64,000 nt of DNA from Alsobacter metallidurans (GCF_014636935.1 NZ_BMES01000001.1:1119772-1183771), one strand, 5' to 3'; positions 1 through 9,796 are shown, numbered from the stretch's first letter. Numbers and translations are program-made. Notes: generated from the sequence alone by a model not told the origin.

Positions 1-1773
1 TCGCCCTTGTCCGACCATGTCCAGGCGCCCGCCGCGCTGGCCCGGCGCTTGCGGCAGATCGGCGTCGTGGCGCGCCAGGATGGCGCGCGCCTGCGGGCGG
101 CCTTGCGTCCGGGCCAGCGCCTGGTCAGCCGCGAGGGCGACCTCTGGCGCTGGGACGGCTTCACGACGGCCGCGGACGCGCCGACGCCGGCCGCGCGCCG
201 CCTTGCCGAGCGCGCCCGCCTGGCCGACCTGAAGGGCGAGGCCGAGGCCGCGCGCGAGGCCGCCGAAGCGCTGCGCCACGAGGGCGAGCGCGCCGAAGCC
301 GCCGTCCGCGCCGCCGCGCAGGACGAGACCATGGGTTTCGAGACCGTGCAGATGATGCGTCGCGGCCTCGACGCCGTGCGCGAGCGCCTCGCGGCCGTGC
401 AGCGCCGCCGTGGCGAGGTGGCGGCGAAGCGCTCGGCGCTCGCGGAGGCGCATAGCCGCCTCTCGGCCGAGAGCGAGGAGGCCGCCGCCCGCCGCGATCA
501 CCTCGCGCAGCAGCTCGCCGACATGCCGGGCGCGGCCGAGCTGGAGGCCGGGCTGGAGAAAGCCAAGGCCCGCGCCGCCCAGGACCGGCAGGCCGCCAAC
601 GAGGCCCGCATCCTCGTGCAGACCATGCAGCGCGAGGTGGAGCTGCGCGCCCGCCGCCGCGACGCGATCGTGGCCGAGCGCCAAGCCTGGACCGAGCGCC
701 GCAGCCGCGCCGTGGGCCAGATGGAGGAAGTCGAGCGTCGCCGCTCCGAGATCGAGGAGGAGCGCGAGCAGCTGCGCGACGCGCCCGAGCTCTTCATGGA
801 CAAGCGGCGCCAGATCCTGGGCCAGATCGCCGAGGCCGACGCCGCCCGCAAGGCGGCCGGCGACCGGCTGGCCGAAGCCGCTCAGGCGCAGGCCGTCGCC
901 GACCGGGTCGCCCAGGAGGCCTTGGCAGCCCTGGCGGCCGCGCGCGAGGAAAAGGTCCGCTCCGAATCGCGGCTCGAAGCCGCCCGCGAGCGCTTTTCCG
1001 AGCTGGTGCGCGCCGTCGCGGAGCGGCTCGACGCCACGCCGGACCGCCTGCCGGAGCTGAGCGGCGTCGCGCCCGGCGCCGAGTTGCCGGACGCGCCCTC
1101 GGTGGAGCGCCGCCTCGAATCGCTGCGCGGCGACCGCGAGCGCCTGGGCGCCGTGAACCTCCGCGCCGAGGACGAACTCACCGCCATCGAGACGCAGCGC
1201 GATTCGCTCACCGGCGAGCGCGACGACCTCACGGAGGCCATCAAGCGCCTCCGCACCGCGATCCAGAGCCTCAACCGCGAGGGCCGCGAGCGCCTGCTGG
1301 CGGCTTTCGCGGTGGTGCAGGGGCATTTCGAACGGCTGTTCACCAGCCTCTTCGGCGGCGGCACCGCGCAGCTCGAACTCATCGAATCGGACGACCCGCT
1401 GGAAGCCGGCCTCGAAATCGTCGCCCGCCCGCCGGGCAAGAAGCCGCAGACCATGACGCTGCTCTCCGGCGGCGAACAGGCGCTCACCGCCATCGCGCTG
1501 ATCTTCGCGGTGTTCCTCACCAACCCGTCGCCCATCTGCGTGCTCGACGAGGTGGACGCGCCGCTCGACGACAGCAACGTCGAGCGCTACTGCGACCTCC
1601 TGCGCGACATGGCGAAAAGCACCGAGACGCGCTTCCTGGTCATCACCCACAACCCCATCACGATGGCCCGCATGGACCGCCTCTTCGGCGTCACCATGGC
1701 CGAGCGCGGCGTCAGCCAGCTCGTGTCGGTGGACCTGGGCCTCGCCGAGAAGCTGGTGGCCGAGGCGGTATAG
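1..1773 (+). CDS. smc: Chromosome segregation protein SMC, C-terminal half (partial)
   Basis: The reading frame is open from the first base, so the gene starts upstream of the window and only about 590 of roughly 1150 residues are present. The first ~50 residues look like the end of the hinge. Residues ~65-430 are an Arg/Glu/Ala-rich coiled coil. The C-terminal ATPase head follows, with the ABC signature LSGGEQALTAIALIF, Walker B ICVLDEVDAPLDD and the switch histidine in FLVITHN. SMC dimers with ScpAB organise and segregate the chromosome; this half supplies the signature and Walker B side of the head. A leucine codon at base 7 could be misread as a start but is internal. Confidence 0.96.
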   Translation, partial: SPLSDHVQAPAALARRLRQIGVVARQDGARLRAALRPGQRLVSREGDLWRWDGFTTAADAPTPAARRLAERARLADLKGEAEAAREAAEALRHEGERAEAAVRAAAQDETMGFETVQMMRRGLDAVRERLAAVQRRRGEVAAKRSALAEAHSRLSAESEEAAARRDHLAQQLADMPGAAELEAGLEKAKARAAQDRQAANEARILVQTMQREVELRARRRDAIVAERQAWTERRSRAVGQMEEVERRRSEIEEEREQLRDAPELFMDKRRQILGQIAEADAARKAAGDRLAEAAQAQAVADRVAQEALAALAAAREEKVRSESRLEAARERFSELVRAVAERLDATPDRLPELSGVAPGAELPDAPSVERRLESLRGDRERLGAVNLRAEDELTAIETQRDSLTGERDDLTEAIKRLRTAIQSLNREGRERLLAAFAVVQGHFERLFTSLFGGGTAQLELIESDDPLEAGLEIVARPPGKKPQTMTLLSGGEQALTAIALIFAVFLTNPSPICVLDEVDAPLDDSNVERYCDLLRDMAKSTETRFLVITHNPITMARMDRLFGVTMAERGVSQLVSVDLGLAEKLVAEAV

Positions 1774-1802
1774 GATTTGGCGCACTCGACTGAACACCCT
1801 CC

Positions 1803-1883
1803 CGTCATTGCGAGCGCAGCGAAGCAATCCAGCTAATGCCGGGCCTTCAGACTGGATTGCTTCGCCTCCGGCTCGCAATGACG
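1803..1883. repeat. Extragenic palindromic repeat, family A, copy 1
   Basis: Two inverted arms, about 1803-1832 and 1852-1883, share the core gtcattgcgagc and gaagcaatccag. They flank a spacer of about 20 bases between smc and atpI. The same arms recur at 4858-4968, so this is a dispersed REP-like element rather than a terminator (no T run). Confidence 0.75.
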
Positions 1884-2141
1884 GGGAGGATGGCCCCGAT
1901 GCCGGGGAGAGAGATCGGGCGCCGGTTTTCCGGTCCGCCCATCGCCCAACCCGCAACCTCCTCGCAACCGCATTGGACAAACGACCCCATCCCTTCGTCG
2001 AAATGACGAATAGCATAACAAAAACAGAGACATAGGCCTGTATGCCGCATTCTTGACACCTGCGGGGGCGGAAACTATGGTGCGCGCGACTTTCAGGGGG
2101 GCGCCAGGGAGGCGCTCCGTGCCCGGGAGCGCGGCTTCGCC

Positions 2142-2498
2142 ATGCAGAATGACGGAACGCCGAACGGGAACGGGGACAAGTCCCGCGCCTCAGAGGACGT
2201 CGATCTCCAAGCCAGGCTTCAGCGTCTGGGAAAGCGCCTTGACGAAGTCCGGGACACCGGGCAGGAGCAGCGGCGCGCGAGCCAGACGAGCGGGGGTGAT
2301 CCCTCCGCGATGGGCAAGGCCTTCCGTTTGTCGACGGAGTTCGTGGCCGGCATCATCGCAGGGTGTGGTCTCGGCTGGGCGGTGGACAGCTTCACGGGCT
2401 CCAAGCCTTGGGGGTTGATCGTCGGCATGATGCTGGGCTTCGGCGCCGGCGTCTGGAACGTGATGCGGGCGTCCGGTTTCCTCCGGCCGCCACAATAG
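2142..2498 (+). CDS. atpI: ATP synthase protein I (AtpI)
   Basis: 118 residues. A charged, polar N-terminal half of about 60 residues precedes two membrane segments: about residues 66-84 (STEFVAGIIAGCGLGWAVD) and about 88-108 (WGLIVGMMLGFGAGVWNVM). This is the usual AtpI layout. AtpI is a small inner-membrane protein encoded ahead of the Fo genes and thought to assist assembly of the c-ring or Mg2+ supply; it is not part of the finished enzyme. It lies 75 bases upstream of atpB, so it probably starts the Fo operon. Confidence 0.9.
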   Translation: MQNDGTPNGNGDKSRASEDVDLQARLQRLGKRLDEVRDTGQEQRRASQTSGGDPSAMGKAFRLSTEFVAGIIAGCGLGWAVDSFTGSKPWGLIVGMMLGFGAGVWNVMRASGFLRPPQ

Positions 2499-2573
2499 TT
2501 TCGAAGGCCGCCCCGGCGGCCAACAGGCGCGGACCATTCCGGTCCGCAAAAGCGAGAGAGGGCCAGACCGGCC

Positions 2574-3320
2574 ATGGCCGATCCGATCCATCAGTTCCAG
2601 TTGAAGAACATCGCCACCCTGGGCCATCTCGGCAACCAGGAGATCGTGTTCACCCAGTCCTCGCTGTTCATGCTGGTGGCGGTGGGTGTGATCACGCTGT
2701 TCATGCTGGCCGGCACGGCGGGCCGCGGCCTCGTGCCGGGCCGCCTGCAGTCGATGGTGGAGCTCTCCTACGAGTTCGTCGCCAACACGGTTCGAAGTTC
2801 CGCCGGCAACGAGGGGATGCGCTTCTTCCCCTTCGTCTTCTCGCTGTTCATGTTCGTGCTGATCCTGAACCTCGCGGGCCTCATCCCGTACAGCTTCACG
2901 GTCACCAGCCACATCATCATCACGGCCGCTCTGGCGCTGCTGGTGATCGGCGTGGTCGTCGTCTACGGCGTGATGAAGCACGGCACGCACTTCTTTGGCC
3001 TATTCGTGCCCGGCGGCGTGCCGCCGGTCATGCTCGCCATCCTGGTGCCGATCGAGATCATCTCGTTCATCTCCCGCCCCATCAGCCTGTCGGTGCGTCT
3101 CTTCGCCAACATGCTGGCCGGCCACATCGCGCTGAAGATCTTCGCGGGCTTCATCGGCTCGCTGCTGGCCGCCGGCGCGTGGGGCATCATCTCGCCGCTC
3201 CCGCTCGCCCTGACGGTCGCGCTCACGGCTCTCGAAGTTCTTGTTGCGGTGCTCCAGGCCTACGTGTTCGCCACGTTGACCTCGATCTACCTCAACGACG
3301 CCCTCCACCCCGGTCACTGA
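2574..3320 (+). CDS. atpB: ATP synthase Fo subunit a
   Basis: 248 residues, normal for alphaproteobacterial subunit a, with five or six hydrophobic helices. The conserved proton-channel helix contains the key arginine in the stretch [19 protein letters not shown] (about residues 165-183). The C-terminal helix [19 protein letters not shown] is also typical. Subunit a forms the two proton half-channels next to the c-ring. It is second in the atpI-B-E-F'-F cluster, 53 bases before atpE. The F1 genes are not in this window, as is common in the Hyphomicrobiales where Fo and F1 are separate operons. Confidence 0.97.
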   Translation: MADPIHQFQLKNIATLGHLGNQEIVFTQSSLFMLVAVGVITLFMLAGTAGRGLVPGRLQSMVELSYEFVANTVRSSAGNEGMRFFPFVFSLFMFVLILNLAGLIPYSFTVTSHIIITAALALLVIGVVVVYGVMKHGTHFFGLFVPGGVPPVMLAILVPIEIISFISRPISLSVRLFANMLAGHIALKIFAGFIGSLLAAGAWGIISPLPLALTVALTALEVLVAVLQAYVFATLTSIYLNDALHPGH

Positions 3321-3373
3321 TCTCCCGACCGGGACAATCCCTCCCTACCGATCCGACCTCATAGGAGTTTTCC

Positions 3374-3601
3374 ATGGATCCCGTCGCTGCGAAGTACATT
3401 GGCGCTGGTCTGGCCTGCCTCGGCATGGCGGGCGCTGGCATCGGCCTCGGCAACCTGTTCGGCCAGTTCCTCTCGGGCGCTCTGCGCAACCCGTCGGCCG
3501 CCGACGGCCAGCGCGGCACCCTGCTCCTCGGCTTCGCGCTGACGGAAGCGCTCGGCATCTTCTCGCTGCTGATCGCGCTGCTCCTCCTGTTCGCCGTCTG
3601 A
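3374..3601 (+). CDS. atpE: ATP synthase Fo subunit c
   Basis: 75 residues forming a helical hairpin. Helix 1 is glycine-rich ([19 protein letters not shown]), the polar loop is [11 protein letters not shown], and helix 2 carries the proton-binding glutamate in [19 protein letters not shown]. Multiple copies make the rotor ring. A clear Shine-Dalgarno (aggag) stands a few bases before the ATG. High translation is expected because the ring needs several copies per enzyme. Confidence 0.97.
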   Translation: MDPVAAKYIGAGLACLGMAGAGIGLGNLFGQFLSGALRNPSAADGQRGTLLLGFALTEALGIFSLLIALLLLFAV

Positions 3602-3747
3602 TCGACACAAGGCATTGCGCCGGCTGAGGCCGGCGGGCCGCCATCGCGCGGCGAATGCTCAAGGTCGGTCGCCCTCAGCGCGCCCGGAGCGGTTCATCCC
3701 GCCCCGGGCGCTCCCTGACAGGGCGCCCCCGTTTTCAAGGTGAGGTC

Positions 3748-4296
3748 ATGGCGACGACGACGCAGGCAACAACCGAGGCGCATGGCGGAGCCCACGCGGC
3801 CGGCGGGGCGTTTCCCCCGTTCGACAGCAGCACCTTCGGCTCGCAGCTGATCTGGCTCGCGCTGGCTTTCGGCGCGCTCTACCTCCTGATGTCCAAGGTC
3901 GCGCTGCCGCGCGTCGCCCGTATTCTCGACGAGCGCAACGGCAAGATCACGGGCGATCTCGAAACCGCCGCCAAGCTCAAGAGCCAGACCGACGACGCCA
4001 TCGCGTCCTACGAGAAGGCCCTCGCCGACGCCCGCGCCAACGCGCAGGCCATCGCGGGCGAAACCCGCGACAAGCTCCAGGCCGAGACCGACGCCCGCCG
4101 CAAGGCGCTGGAGGCTGACCTGCACGCCAAGCTCGAGGCCGCCGAGGCCCAGATCGTGGCCGGCAAGACGGCCGCCATGCAGAATGTCCGCGGCATCGCG
4201 GCCGACGCCACCGCGGCGATCGTGCAGCAGCTCGTGGGCCGCACGCCGTCGACCGACGAGGTCGACGCCGCCGTGTCCCAGTCCCTCGGCCGCTAA
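3748..4296 (+). CDS. atpG: ATP synthase Fo subunit b' (second peripheral-stalk subunit)
   Basis: 182 residues from the ATG at 3748, which has the Shine-Dalgarno aaggtgag. The frame is open further upstream to 3655, but that stretch is proline/arginine-rich and not b'-like. One membrane helix (about residues 28-48, LIWLALAFGALYLLMSKVAL) is followed by a long Ala/Glu/Lys coiled coil that forms the stator stalk. The paired b' and b genes are typical of alphaproteobacteria. The name atpG or atpF' is used variably for b'. It lies 12 bases before atpF. Confidence 0.93.
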   Translation: MATTTQATTEAHGGAHAAGGAFPPFDSSTFGSQLIWLALAFGALYLLMSKVALPRVARILDERNGKITGDLETAAKLKSQTDDAIASYEKALADARANAQAIAGETRDKLQAETDARRKALEADLHAKLEAAEAQIVAGKTAAMQNVRGIAADATAAIVQQLVGRTPSTDEVDAAVSQSLGR

Positions 4297-4308
4297 GGAA
4301 CCGCAACC

Positions 4309-4791
4309 ATGCTGTATGACGCCGAATTCTGGGTCGCGGTCGCGTTCTTCATCTTCGTCGGGCTCGTCTGGAAGGTCGGGGGCTTCAGCGCCCTCGTGAG
4401 CGGCCTCGACAAGCGCGGCGAGAAGATCCGCGCCGAGCTCGAGGACGCCCGCATCCTGCGCGAGGAGGCCCAGAAGGTGCTGGCCGACTACCAGAAGAAG
4501 CGCCAGGAGGCCGAGGCCGAGGCGGCCGAGATCATCCGCACCGCCCGCCTCGAGGCCGAGCGCCTCGCCGCCGACGCCCAGACCAAGCTGGCCGACTTCG
4601 TCGCCCGCCGCACCCGCATGGCCGAGCAGAAGATCGCCCAGGCCGAGGTTTCGGCCACCGCCGAAGTCCGCGCCGCCGCCGCCGAGGCCGCCGTGAAGGC
4701 CTCCGAGCAGATCCTGCGCAAGGACGTCGCGACTTCCGCCGACGCGCTCCTGGCCAAGGGCCTCGCCGAGGTCCGCTCCAAGCTCAACTGA
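4309..4791 (+). CDS. atpF: ATP synthase Fo subunit b
   Basis: 160 residues. A membrane helix near the N-terminus (VAVAFFIFVGLVWKVGGFSAL) is followed by a charged coiled coil (EEAQKVLADYQKKRQEAEAE) that reaches F1. It pairs with b' to form the peripheral stalk. It is the last gene of the Fo cluster and is followed 21 bases later by an intrinsic terminator. Confidence 0.95.
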   Translation: MLYDAEFWVAVAFFIFVGLVWKVGGFSALVSGLDKRGEKIRAELEDARILREEAQKVLADYQKKRQEAEAEAAEIIRTARLEAERLAADAQTKLADFVARRTRMAEQKIAQAEVSATAEVRAAAAEAAVKASEQILRKDVATSADALLAKGLAEVRSKLN

Positions 4792-4812
4792 GCCGGGCTG
4801 GATGGATTGCAG

Positions 4813-4840
4813 AACGGCCGCCTTCGGGCGGCCGTTTTCG
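4813..4840 (+). terminator. Intrinsic terminator after the Fo operon
   Basis: A perfect 10-base stem aacggccgcc / ggcggccgtt (4813-4822 and 4827-4836) with a ttcg tetraloop is followed by a short T run. It sits 21 bases after the atpF stop codon. Confidence 0.9.
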
Positions 4841-4857
4841 TTTCCGGGTTATGCTCT

Positions 4858-4968
4858 CGTCATTGCGAGCCGAAGGTGAAGCAATCCAGACGCCGGGCGT
4901 GAAGCGGCATTCCAGAGCGTCGAGCCCATCCCCACCCGCTGGATTGCTTCGCTCCGCTCGCAATGACG
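4858..4968. repeat. Extragenic palindromic repeat, family A, copy 2
   Basis: Inverted arms 4858-4889 and 4939-4968 carry the same gtcattgcgagc and gcaatccag cores as the copy at 1803-1883, around a spacer of about 50 bases. The element lies between the atp terminator and the stop of the leftward uracil-DNA glycosylase gene. Confidence 0.75.
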
Positions 4969-4973
4969 AGGGG

Positions 4974-5777
4974 CTATCCCTCCAGCGCCGCCCGGATCAT
5001 CTTGAAATCCCGCCACGCCAGGCGCTTCTGCAACGGCTGCCGCAGCAGATACGCCGGGTGCAGCGTCGCGATGGCCTTGAGGCGGCGCGAGCCGGCGTCG
5101 TAGTCCATCCAGCGGCCGCGCGTGCGCGTGATGCCGTCCTTCACGCCCAGCAACGTCTGCGCCGACGCGCCGCCCAGGCAAACCAGCACCTTGGCCTTGG
5201 AGAGCTCGATCTGCCGCGCGATGAAGGGCAGGCACACGGCCGATTCCTGCGGCGTCGGCGTGCGATTGCCGGGCGGGCGCCACGGGATCACGTTGGCGAT
5301 GTAGACCTGGCTGCGGTCCATCCCGATGGCCGAGAGCATGCGGTCCAGCAACTGCCCGGAGCGGCCCACGAAGGGCGCGCCGGCTCGGTCCTCCTCGGCG
5401 CCCGGCGCCTCGCCGACCAACATCACCGGGCTTTCCGGGTTGCCGTCCGCGAAGACGAGGCTGCGCGCCGTCAGCTTCAGGGCGCAGCCCTCGAACTTCT
5501 CCAACAGCGCGCGCAGCTCCTCCAGCGACGCGGCCGAGCGCGCCAGCATGCGGGCTTCGGCGACAACGTCCTCGGCCGCCGCCGACGCGCCCGCGAACCC
5601 GACCGGTCGCGCCACTTCGGCCGGCGCCGAAGCTCCGGCGGCCGGCGCACGCGGCTGCGGCGCCTCGGCGAAGCGGTCGTGCGGCTCATCGTCGACGAGC
5701 GCGTCCACCCCCATGGCGGCGTACCACGCCAAAAGGTCGGCCGCCGCGCGGCCCGCGTCGATCTCGGGAAAGTCCAT
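4974..5777 (-). CDS. Uracil-DNA glycosylase, family 4-like
   Basis: 267 residues. An alanine/proline-rich N-terminal extension of about 85 residues precedes the glycosylase fold. The fold carries the catalytic/uracil-binding loop VGEAPGAEEDRAGAPFVG, the strand YIANVIPWRPPGN and the C-terminal motif ATLHPAYLLRQ. It would remove uracil from DNA in base excision repair. The family normally binds a 4Fe-4S cluster; I see cysteines in EGCALK and SAVCLPF but did not confirm a full four-cysteine set. It runs opposite to the atp genes. Confidence 0.9.
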   Translation of the reverse strand: MDFPEIDAGRAAADLLAWYAAMGVDALVDDEPHDRFAEAPQPRAPAAGASAPAEVARPVGFAGASAAAEDVVAEARMLARSAASLEELRALLEKFEGCALKLTARSLVFADGNPESPVMLVGEAPGAEEDRAGAPFVGRSGQLLDRMLSAIGMDRSQVYIANVIPWRPPGNRTPTPQESAVCLPFIARQIELSKAKVLVCLGGASAQTLLGVKDGITRTRGRWMDYDAGSRRLKAIATLHPAYLLRQPLQKRLAWRDFKMIRAALEG

Positions 5778-5968
5778 CCTGCCATTCTAGCCGCCCGATC
5801 CGGCTGAAACCAGCGCTTCGGCCTATGGCGCAGCCATTCCGGCTTTGTTACTGCATGAGGAGCGGCTCTCGCGGCCGCCGCTCGTTCTTGCGTTAGTTTA
5901 CACATGAACTATATGCTGGGGCGGGTGAAGCGCACACAACACGGCCGCTTGGCCGCACGAGGGTGACG

Positions 5969-7648
5969 ATGGATCTGGCCGAGGCTCAGGCCATGCCCCG
6001 CGAGGGCATGGATTACGACGTGGTGATCGTGGGCGCGGGCCCGGCCGGCTTGTCGGCCGCGATCCGGCTGAAGCAGCTCAACCCCGATCTCGGCGTCGTG
6101 GTGGTGGAGAAAGGCTCCGAGGTCGGCGCCCACATCCTGTCCGGCGCCGTCGTGGACGTCGTCGGCCTCGACAAGCTCCTGCCGGACTGGCGCGAGGACC
6201 CCGAGGCGCCGCTCCGGACGCCCGTCACGGATGATCGCTTCTATGTGCTCGGCCCGGCCGGCGGCGTGCGGCTGCCCAACGGCTTCATGCCCGGGCTGAT
6301 GAGCAACCACGGCGCCTACATCGTGTCGCTCGGCAACGTGGCGCGCTGGCTCGCGACGCGCGCCGAGGCGCTGGGCGTGGAGATCTACCCGGGCTTCGCA
6401 GCCGCCGAGGTGCTCTATGGCGACAACGGCGAAGTGGTGGGCGTCGCCACGGGCGACATGGGCGTGTCCAAGACCGGCGAGGTGAAGGACGGCTTCGCGC
6501 GCGGCATGGAGCTGCGCGGCAAATACGTGCTGTTCGGCGAGGGCGCGCGCGGCAGCCTGTCCAAGCAGCTGATCAAGCGCTTCGGCCTGGACGAAGGCCG
6601 AGACCCGCAGAAATATGGCATCGGCCTGAAGGAGCTCTGGCAGGTCTCGCCCGAGAAGCACAAGCCCGGGCTGGTGCAGCACAGCTTCGGCTGGCCGCTG
6701 GACATGACGACCGGCGGCGGCTCGTTCCTCTACCACCTCGAGGACAACCTCGTGGCGGTCGGCTTCGTGGTGCACCTGAACTACGAGAACCCGACCCTTT
6801 CGCCGTTCGACGAGTTCCAGCGCTTTAAGCAGCACCCGATGATCCGCGACGTGTTCGTGGGCGGCAAGCGCATCAGCTATGGCGCGCGCGCCATCACGGA
6901 GGGCGGCTGGCAGTCCGTGCCCAACCTCGCCTTCCCGGGCGGCGCGCTGATCGGCTGCGCGGCCGGCTTCGTCAACGTGCCGCGCATCAAGGGCTCCCAC
7001 AACGCCGTTCTGTCCGGCATGCTCTGCGCCGAGCACGTCGTGGCCGCGCTGAACGAGGGCCGCGCCAACGACGAGCTGAAGAGCTACGAGGCCGCGTGGC
7101 GCGACAGCGCCATCGGCCAGGACCTGAAGCGCGTCCGCAACGTCAAGCCGCTCTGGTCGAAGTTCGGCACCGCGGTCGGCGTCGGCCTCGGCGCTCTCGA
7201 CATGTGGACCAACCAGCTTTTCGGCCTCTCGTTTTTCGGCACGCTTAGCCACGGCAAGCCGGATTCGGCGACACTGAAGACCATCGATCAGGTCAAGCCC
7301 ATCGTCTACCCGAAGCCCGATGGCGTGATCTCGTTCGACAAGCTCTCGTCCGTGTTCCTGTCGGCCACCAACCACGAGGAAGACCAGCCCTCGCATTTGC
7401 GGCTGACCGATCCTTCGATCCCGATCGCCCGCAACCTGCCGCTCTATGGCGAGCCCGCCCGGCTCTACTGCCCGGCCGGCGTCTACGAGGTGGTCTACGC
7501 CGATGCGGAGGCGAAGACGGACCCGCGCTTCGTGATCAACGCCCAGAACTGCGTCCACTGCAAAACCTGCGACATCAAGGATCCGTCGCAGAACATCACC
7601 TGGGTGACGCCAGAAGGCGGCGGCGGCCCGAACTACCCGAACATGTAA
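5969..7648 (+). CDS. Electron-transfer flavoprotein:ubiquinone oxidoreductase
   Basis: 559 residues from the ATG at 5969 (gagg six bases upstream; a GTG at 5963 is the alternative). The dinucleotide-binding motif VVIVGAGPAGLSAAIRLKQ is near the N-terminus and the 4Fe-4S ferredoxin-like tail carries CVHCKTCDIKDPSQN. This is the usual length and layout of the ETF-QO monomer. It passes electrons from acyl-CoA and amine dehydrogenases, through ETF, to membrane ubiquinone. No etfAB lies next to it. It is a single-gene unit between repeats. Confidence 0.96.
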   Translation: MDLAEAQAMPREGMDYDVVIVGAGPAGLSAAIRLKQLNPDLGVVVVEKGSEVGAHILSGAVVDVVGLDKLLPDWREDPEAPLRTPVTDDRFYVLGPAGGVRLPNGFMPGLMSNHGAYIVSLGNVARWLATRAEALGVEIYPGFAAAEVLYGDNGEVVGVATGDMGVSKTGEVKDGFARGMELRGKYVLFGEGARGSLSKQLIKRFGLDEGRDPQKYGIGLKELWQVSPEKHKPGLVQHSFGWPLDMTTGGGSFLYHLEDNLVAVGFVVHLNYENPTLSPFDEFQRFKQHPMIRDVFVGGKRISYGARAITEGGWQSVPNLAFPGGALIGCAAGFVNVPRIKGSHNAVLSGMLCAEHVVAALNEGRANDELKSYEAAWRDSAIGQDLKRVRNVKPLWSKFGTAVGVGLGALDMWTNQLFGLSFFGTLSHGKPDSATLKTIDQVKPIVYPKPDGVISFDKLSSVFLSATNHEEDQPSHLRLTDPSIPIARNLPLYGEPARLYCPAGVYEVVYADAEAKTDPRFVINAQNCVHCKTCDIKDPSQNITWVTPEGGGGPNYPNM

Positions 7649-7679
7649 GGGGGCAGAGGAGCGCGAAGCGCGACGCGCC

Positions 7680-7830
7680 ACCTTCCCTTGAGGGGCAGGG
7701 TCGCCGCGCAGCGGCGGGGTGGGGTGACACCGGGCGCAGAACTGGTTCTGAACGCCGGAGCATGTCCCCGGCCTCACCCCACCCCGCCGGGCTTCGCCCG
7801 TCAACCGTTCCCCTCAAGGGGAGGGCGAGC
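7680..7830. repeat. Extragenic palindromic repeat, family B, paired copy
   Basis: Inverted segments built around ccccttgagggg and cggggtggggtga: one copy at about 7680-7735, the opposite copy at about 7767-7830. They fill most of the 342-base gap between the ETF-QO gene and the TPR gene. The same pieces recur near 10.75, 13.9, 15.9, 19.8, 32.5, 47.2 and 48.2 kb. Confidence 0.7.
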
Positions 7831-7990
7831 TGCGGCGCGTTTGCAACGAGCCCCCTCAGGCCCAATCGCCGCACGCGATCCGGCCCCGCTTGCCGCAGTC
7901 CCGCAAAAACGCCATGTTGCGGCCCGAAGAATGGCCTCCCGATCGAGTGGCCGTCCGCCCGCCGGACAAAGACGGAAAGCGACACACAGC

Positions 7991-9775
7991 GTGACGATTG
8001 CGAGCCTCCGCCGACCCCTTCATCGCATGCGCCCGCTTGTAGCCGCGGCGGCCTTGCTGGCCAGTTGCGCGGTCGCGCAGGCACGCGGCAGCGGCGGCTA
8101 TTCGGATGCGGTGGACGCCGGAAACACGTTGTCGGGCAACTACTTGTCCGCCGTGGTGGCGGGCGCGGCGCGCGACACCAGCGCGGCCGCGTTCTTTTAT
8201 CGGGAAGCCCTGCGGGACGATCCGCGCAGCGCCGACCTCACCGAGCGCGCCTTCGTGTCGCTGCTGGCCGAAGGCTCCTATCCGGAGGCCGTGAAGCTCG
8301 CCGAGCGGCTCGCCGCCGGACGCGATTCGCGCAACGGCCTGGCGCAGCTCGTGCTCGGCGTACGCGACATCAAGGCCAAGCAATACGCTAAGGCGCGCCA
8401 GCGCCTCGCGGCCGGCGGGCGCAACCGCACCGCCGACCTCACCGCGACGCTCATGACGGCCTGGAGCTGGCTTGGCTCCAACAACCTCAAAAAGGCGATC
8501 GAGACCATCGACAGCGTGAAGGGCGAGGAGTCCATCGCGGTGTTCCGCAACTACCATGCGGGGCTCATCGCCGAAGTCGGCGGCGACAAGGTCGAGGCCG
8601 AGAAGCGCCTGAAGGGCGCCTACGAGGCCGAGAGCCGCACGCTGCGCATGGTCGACGTGTATGGCCGCTTCCTGGCCCGCGTCGGAAAGCGCAAGGAGGC
8701 GCTCGAAGTCTACAAGACCTTCGACAAGCTGCTGCCGCGCCACCCGCTGGTGACGGCCGCCATCGCGACGCTTGAGAGCGGCGGCAACCTGGAGCCCGCC
8801 ATCGCGGATGTGCCCGGCGGCGTCGCCGAGGTGTTGTATGGGCTCGGCGCCGCCGGCAACCGCACCGGCGACGAGCTCGCGGCGATGATCTACCTGCGCC
8901 TCTCGTTGTGGCTGGAGGAGAAGAACGGCCTCGCGGTGATTACGCTGGCCGACATCTACGACCGCATGAAGCAGAGCGAGCGGGCCAACGACACCTACGA
9001 CATGGTGCTGGCGACCTCGCCGCTGCGCCGCAGCGCCGACATCCAGATCGCCCTGAACCTGGAGCAGCTCGACCGCAAGGACGAGGCGGTGAAGCAGCTC
9101 GAGGCCGTGGTGGCCAAGAACCCGACGGACGTCGAGGCGCTGACCGCGCTCGGCAACGTCTATCGGTCGCGCAAGGAATTCGAGAAGTCGGCCGAAACCT
9201 ACGGCAAGGCGATCGCCGCCATTGGCACGCCCGACCAGGGCCATTGGACGCTGTTCTACTTCCGCGGCATCTCGCTGGAGCGCATCAAGCAGTGGCCCAA
9301 GGCCGAAGCCGACATGAAGAAGGCGCTGGAGCTCTATCCCGAGCAGCCGCTGGTGCTGAACTATCTCGGCTATTCGTGGGTGGACCAGAACGTCAACCTC
9401 GACGAAGCCTTCAAGATGCTGAAGCGCGCCGTCGAGCAGCGGCCGACGGACGGATACATCGTCGACAGCCTGGGCTGGGCACACTACCGGCTGGCGCAAT
9501 ATGACGAGGCGGTGCGCATCCTCGAAAAGGCGATCGACCTGAAGCCCTCCGACCCGGTGATCAACGACCACCTGGGCGACGCCTACTGGCGCGTGGGCCG
9601 CAAGCTCGAGGCCAAGTTCCAATGGAACCACGCCCGCGACCTGAAGCCGGAGCCCGAGGACCTGCCCAAGATCCTCGAAAAGATCGAGAAGGGCCTGCCC
9701 GACGACAAGCCTGCCGCCGAGGCGGAAGGCAAGCCGGCCGAACCCAAGCCCGAGCAGAAGACCAACGGCGGCTGA
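7991..9775 (+). CDS. Secreted tetratricopeptide-repeat protein
   Basis: About 594 residues from a GTG at 7991, or 582 from the ATG at 8027. Neither start has a strong Shine-Dalgarno; both leave a signal peptide (VAAAALLASCAVAQA). The mature protein is a run of TPR-like helical pairs, for example the units KSAETYGKAIAAIG, EADMKKALELYPEQP and EAVRILEKAIDLKPSDPVI. The C-terminus is a low-complexity Lys/Glu/Pro/Ala tail. It is probably a periplasmic scaffold. It lies 21 bases upstream of ispE and may be co-transcribed with it; the substrate or partner is unknown. Confidence 0.85.
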   Translation: MTIASLRRPLHRMRPLVAAAALLASCAVAQARGSGGYSDAVDAGNTLSGNYLSAVVAGAARDTSAAAFFYREALRDDPRSADLTERAFVSLLAEGSYPEAVKLAERLAAGRDSRNGLAQLVLGVRDIKAKQYAKARQRLAAGGRNRTADLTATLMTAWSWLGSNNLKKAIETIDSVKGEESIAVFRNYHAGLIAEVGGDKVEAEKRLKGAYEAESRTLRMVDVYGRFLARVGKRKEALEVYKTFDKLLPRHPLVTAAIATLESGGNLEPAIADVPGGVAEVLYGLGAAGNRTGDELAAMIYLRLSLWLEEKNGLAVITLADIYDRMKQSERANDTYDMVLATSPLRRSADIQIALNLEQLDRKDEAVKQLEAVVAKNPTDVEALTALGNVYRSRKEFEKSAETYGKAIAAIGTPDQGHWTLFYFRGISLERIKQWPKAEADMKKALELYPEQPLVLNYLGYSWVDQNVNLDEAFKMLKRAVEQRPTDGYIVDSLGWAHYRLAQYDEAVRILEKAIDLKPSDPVINDHLGDAYWRVGRKLEAKFQWNHARDLKPEPEDLPKILEKIEKGLPDDKPAAEAEGKPAEPKPEQKTNGG

Positions 9776-9796
9776 GGCTGTGGGCGTTCTTCGCCC

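Noticed and set aside
3655..3747. Longer start for the b' subunit
   Set aside because: The extra 31 residues are Arg/Pro/Ser-rich and the ATG at 3748 has a good Shine-Dalgarno.
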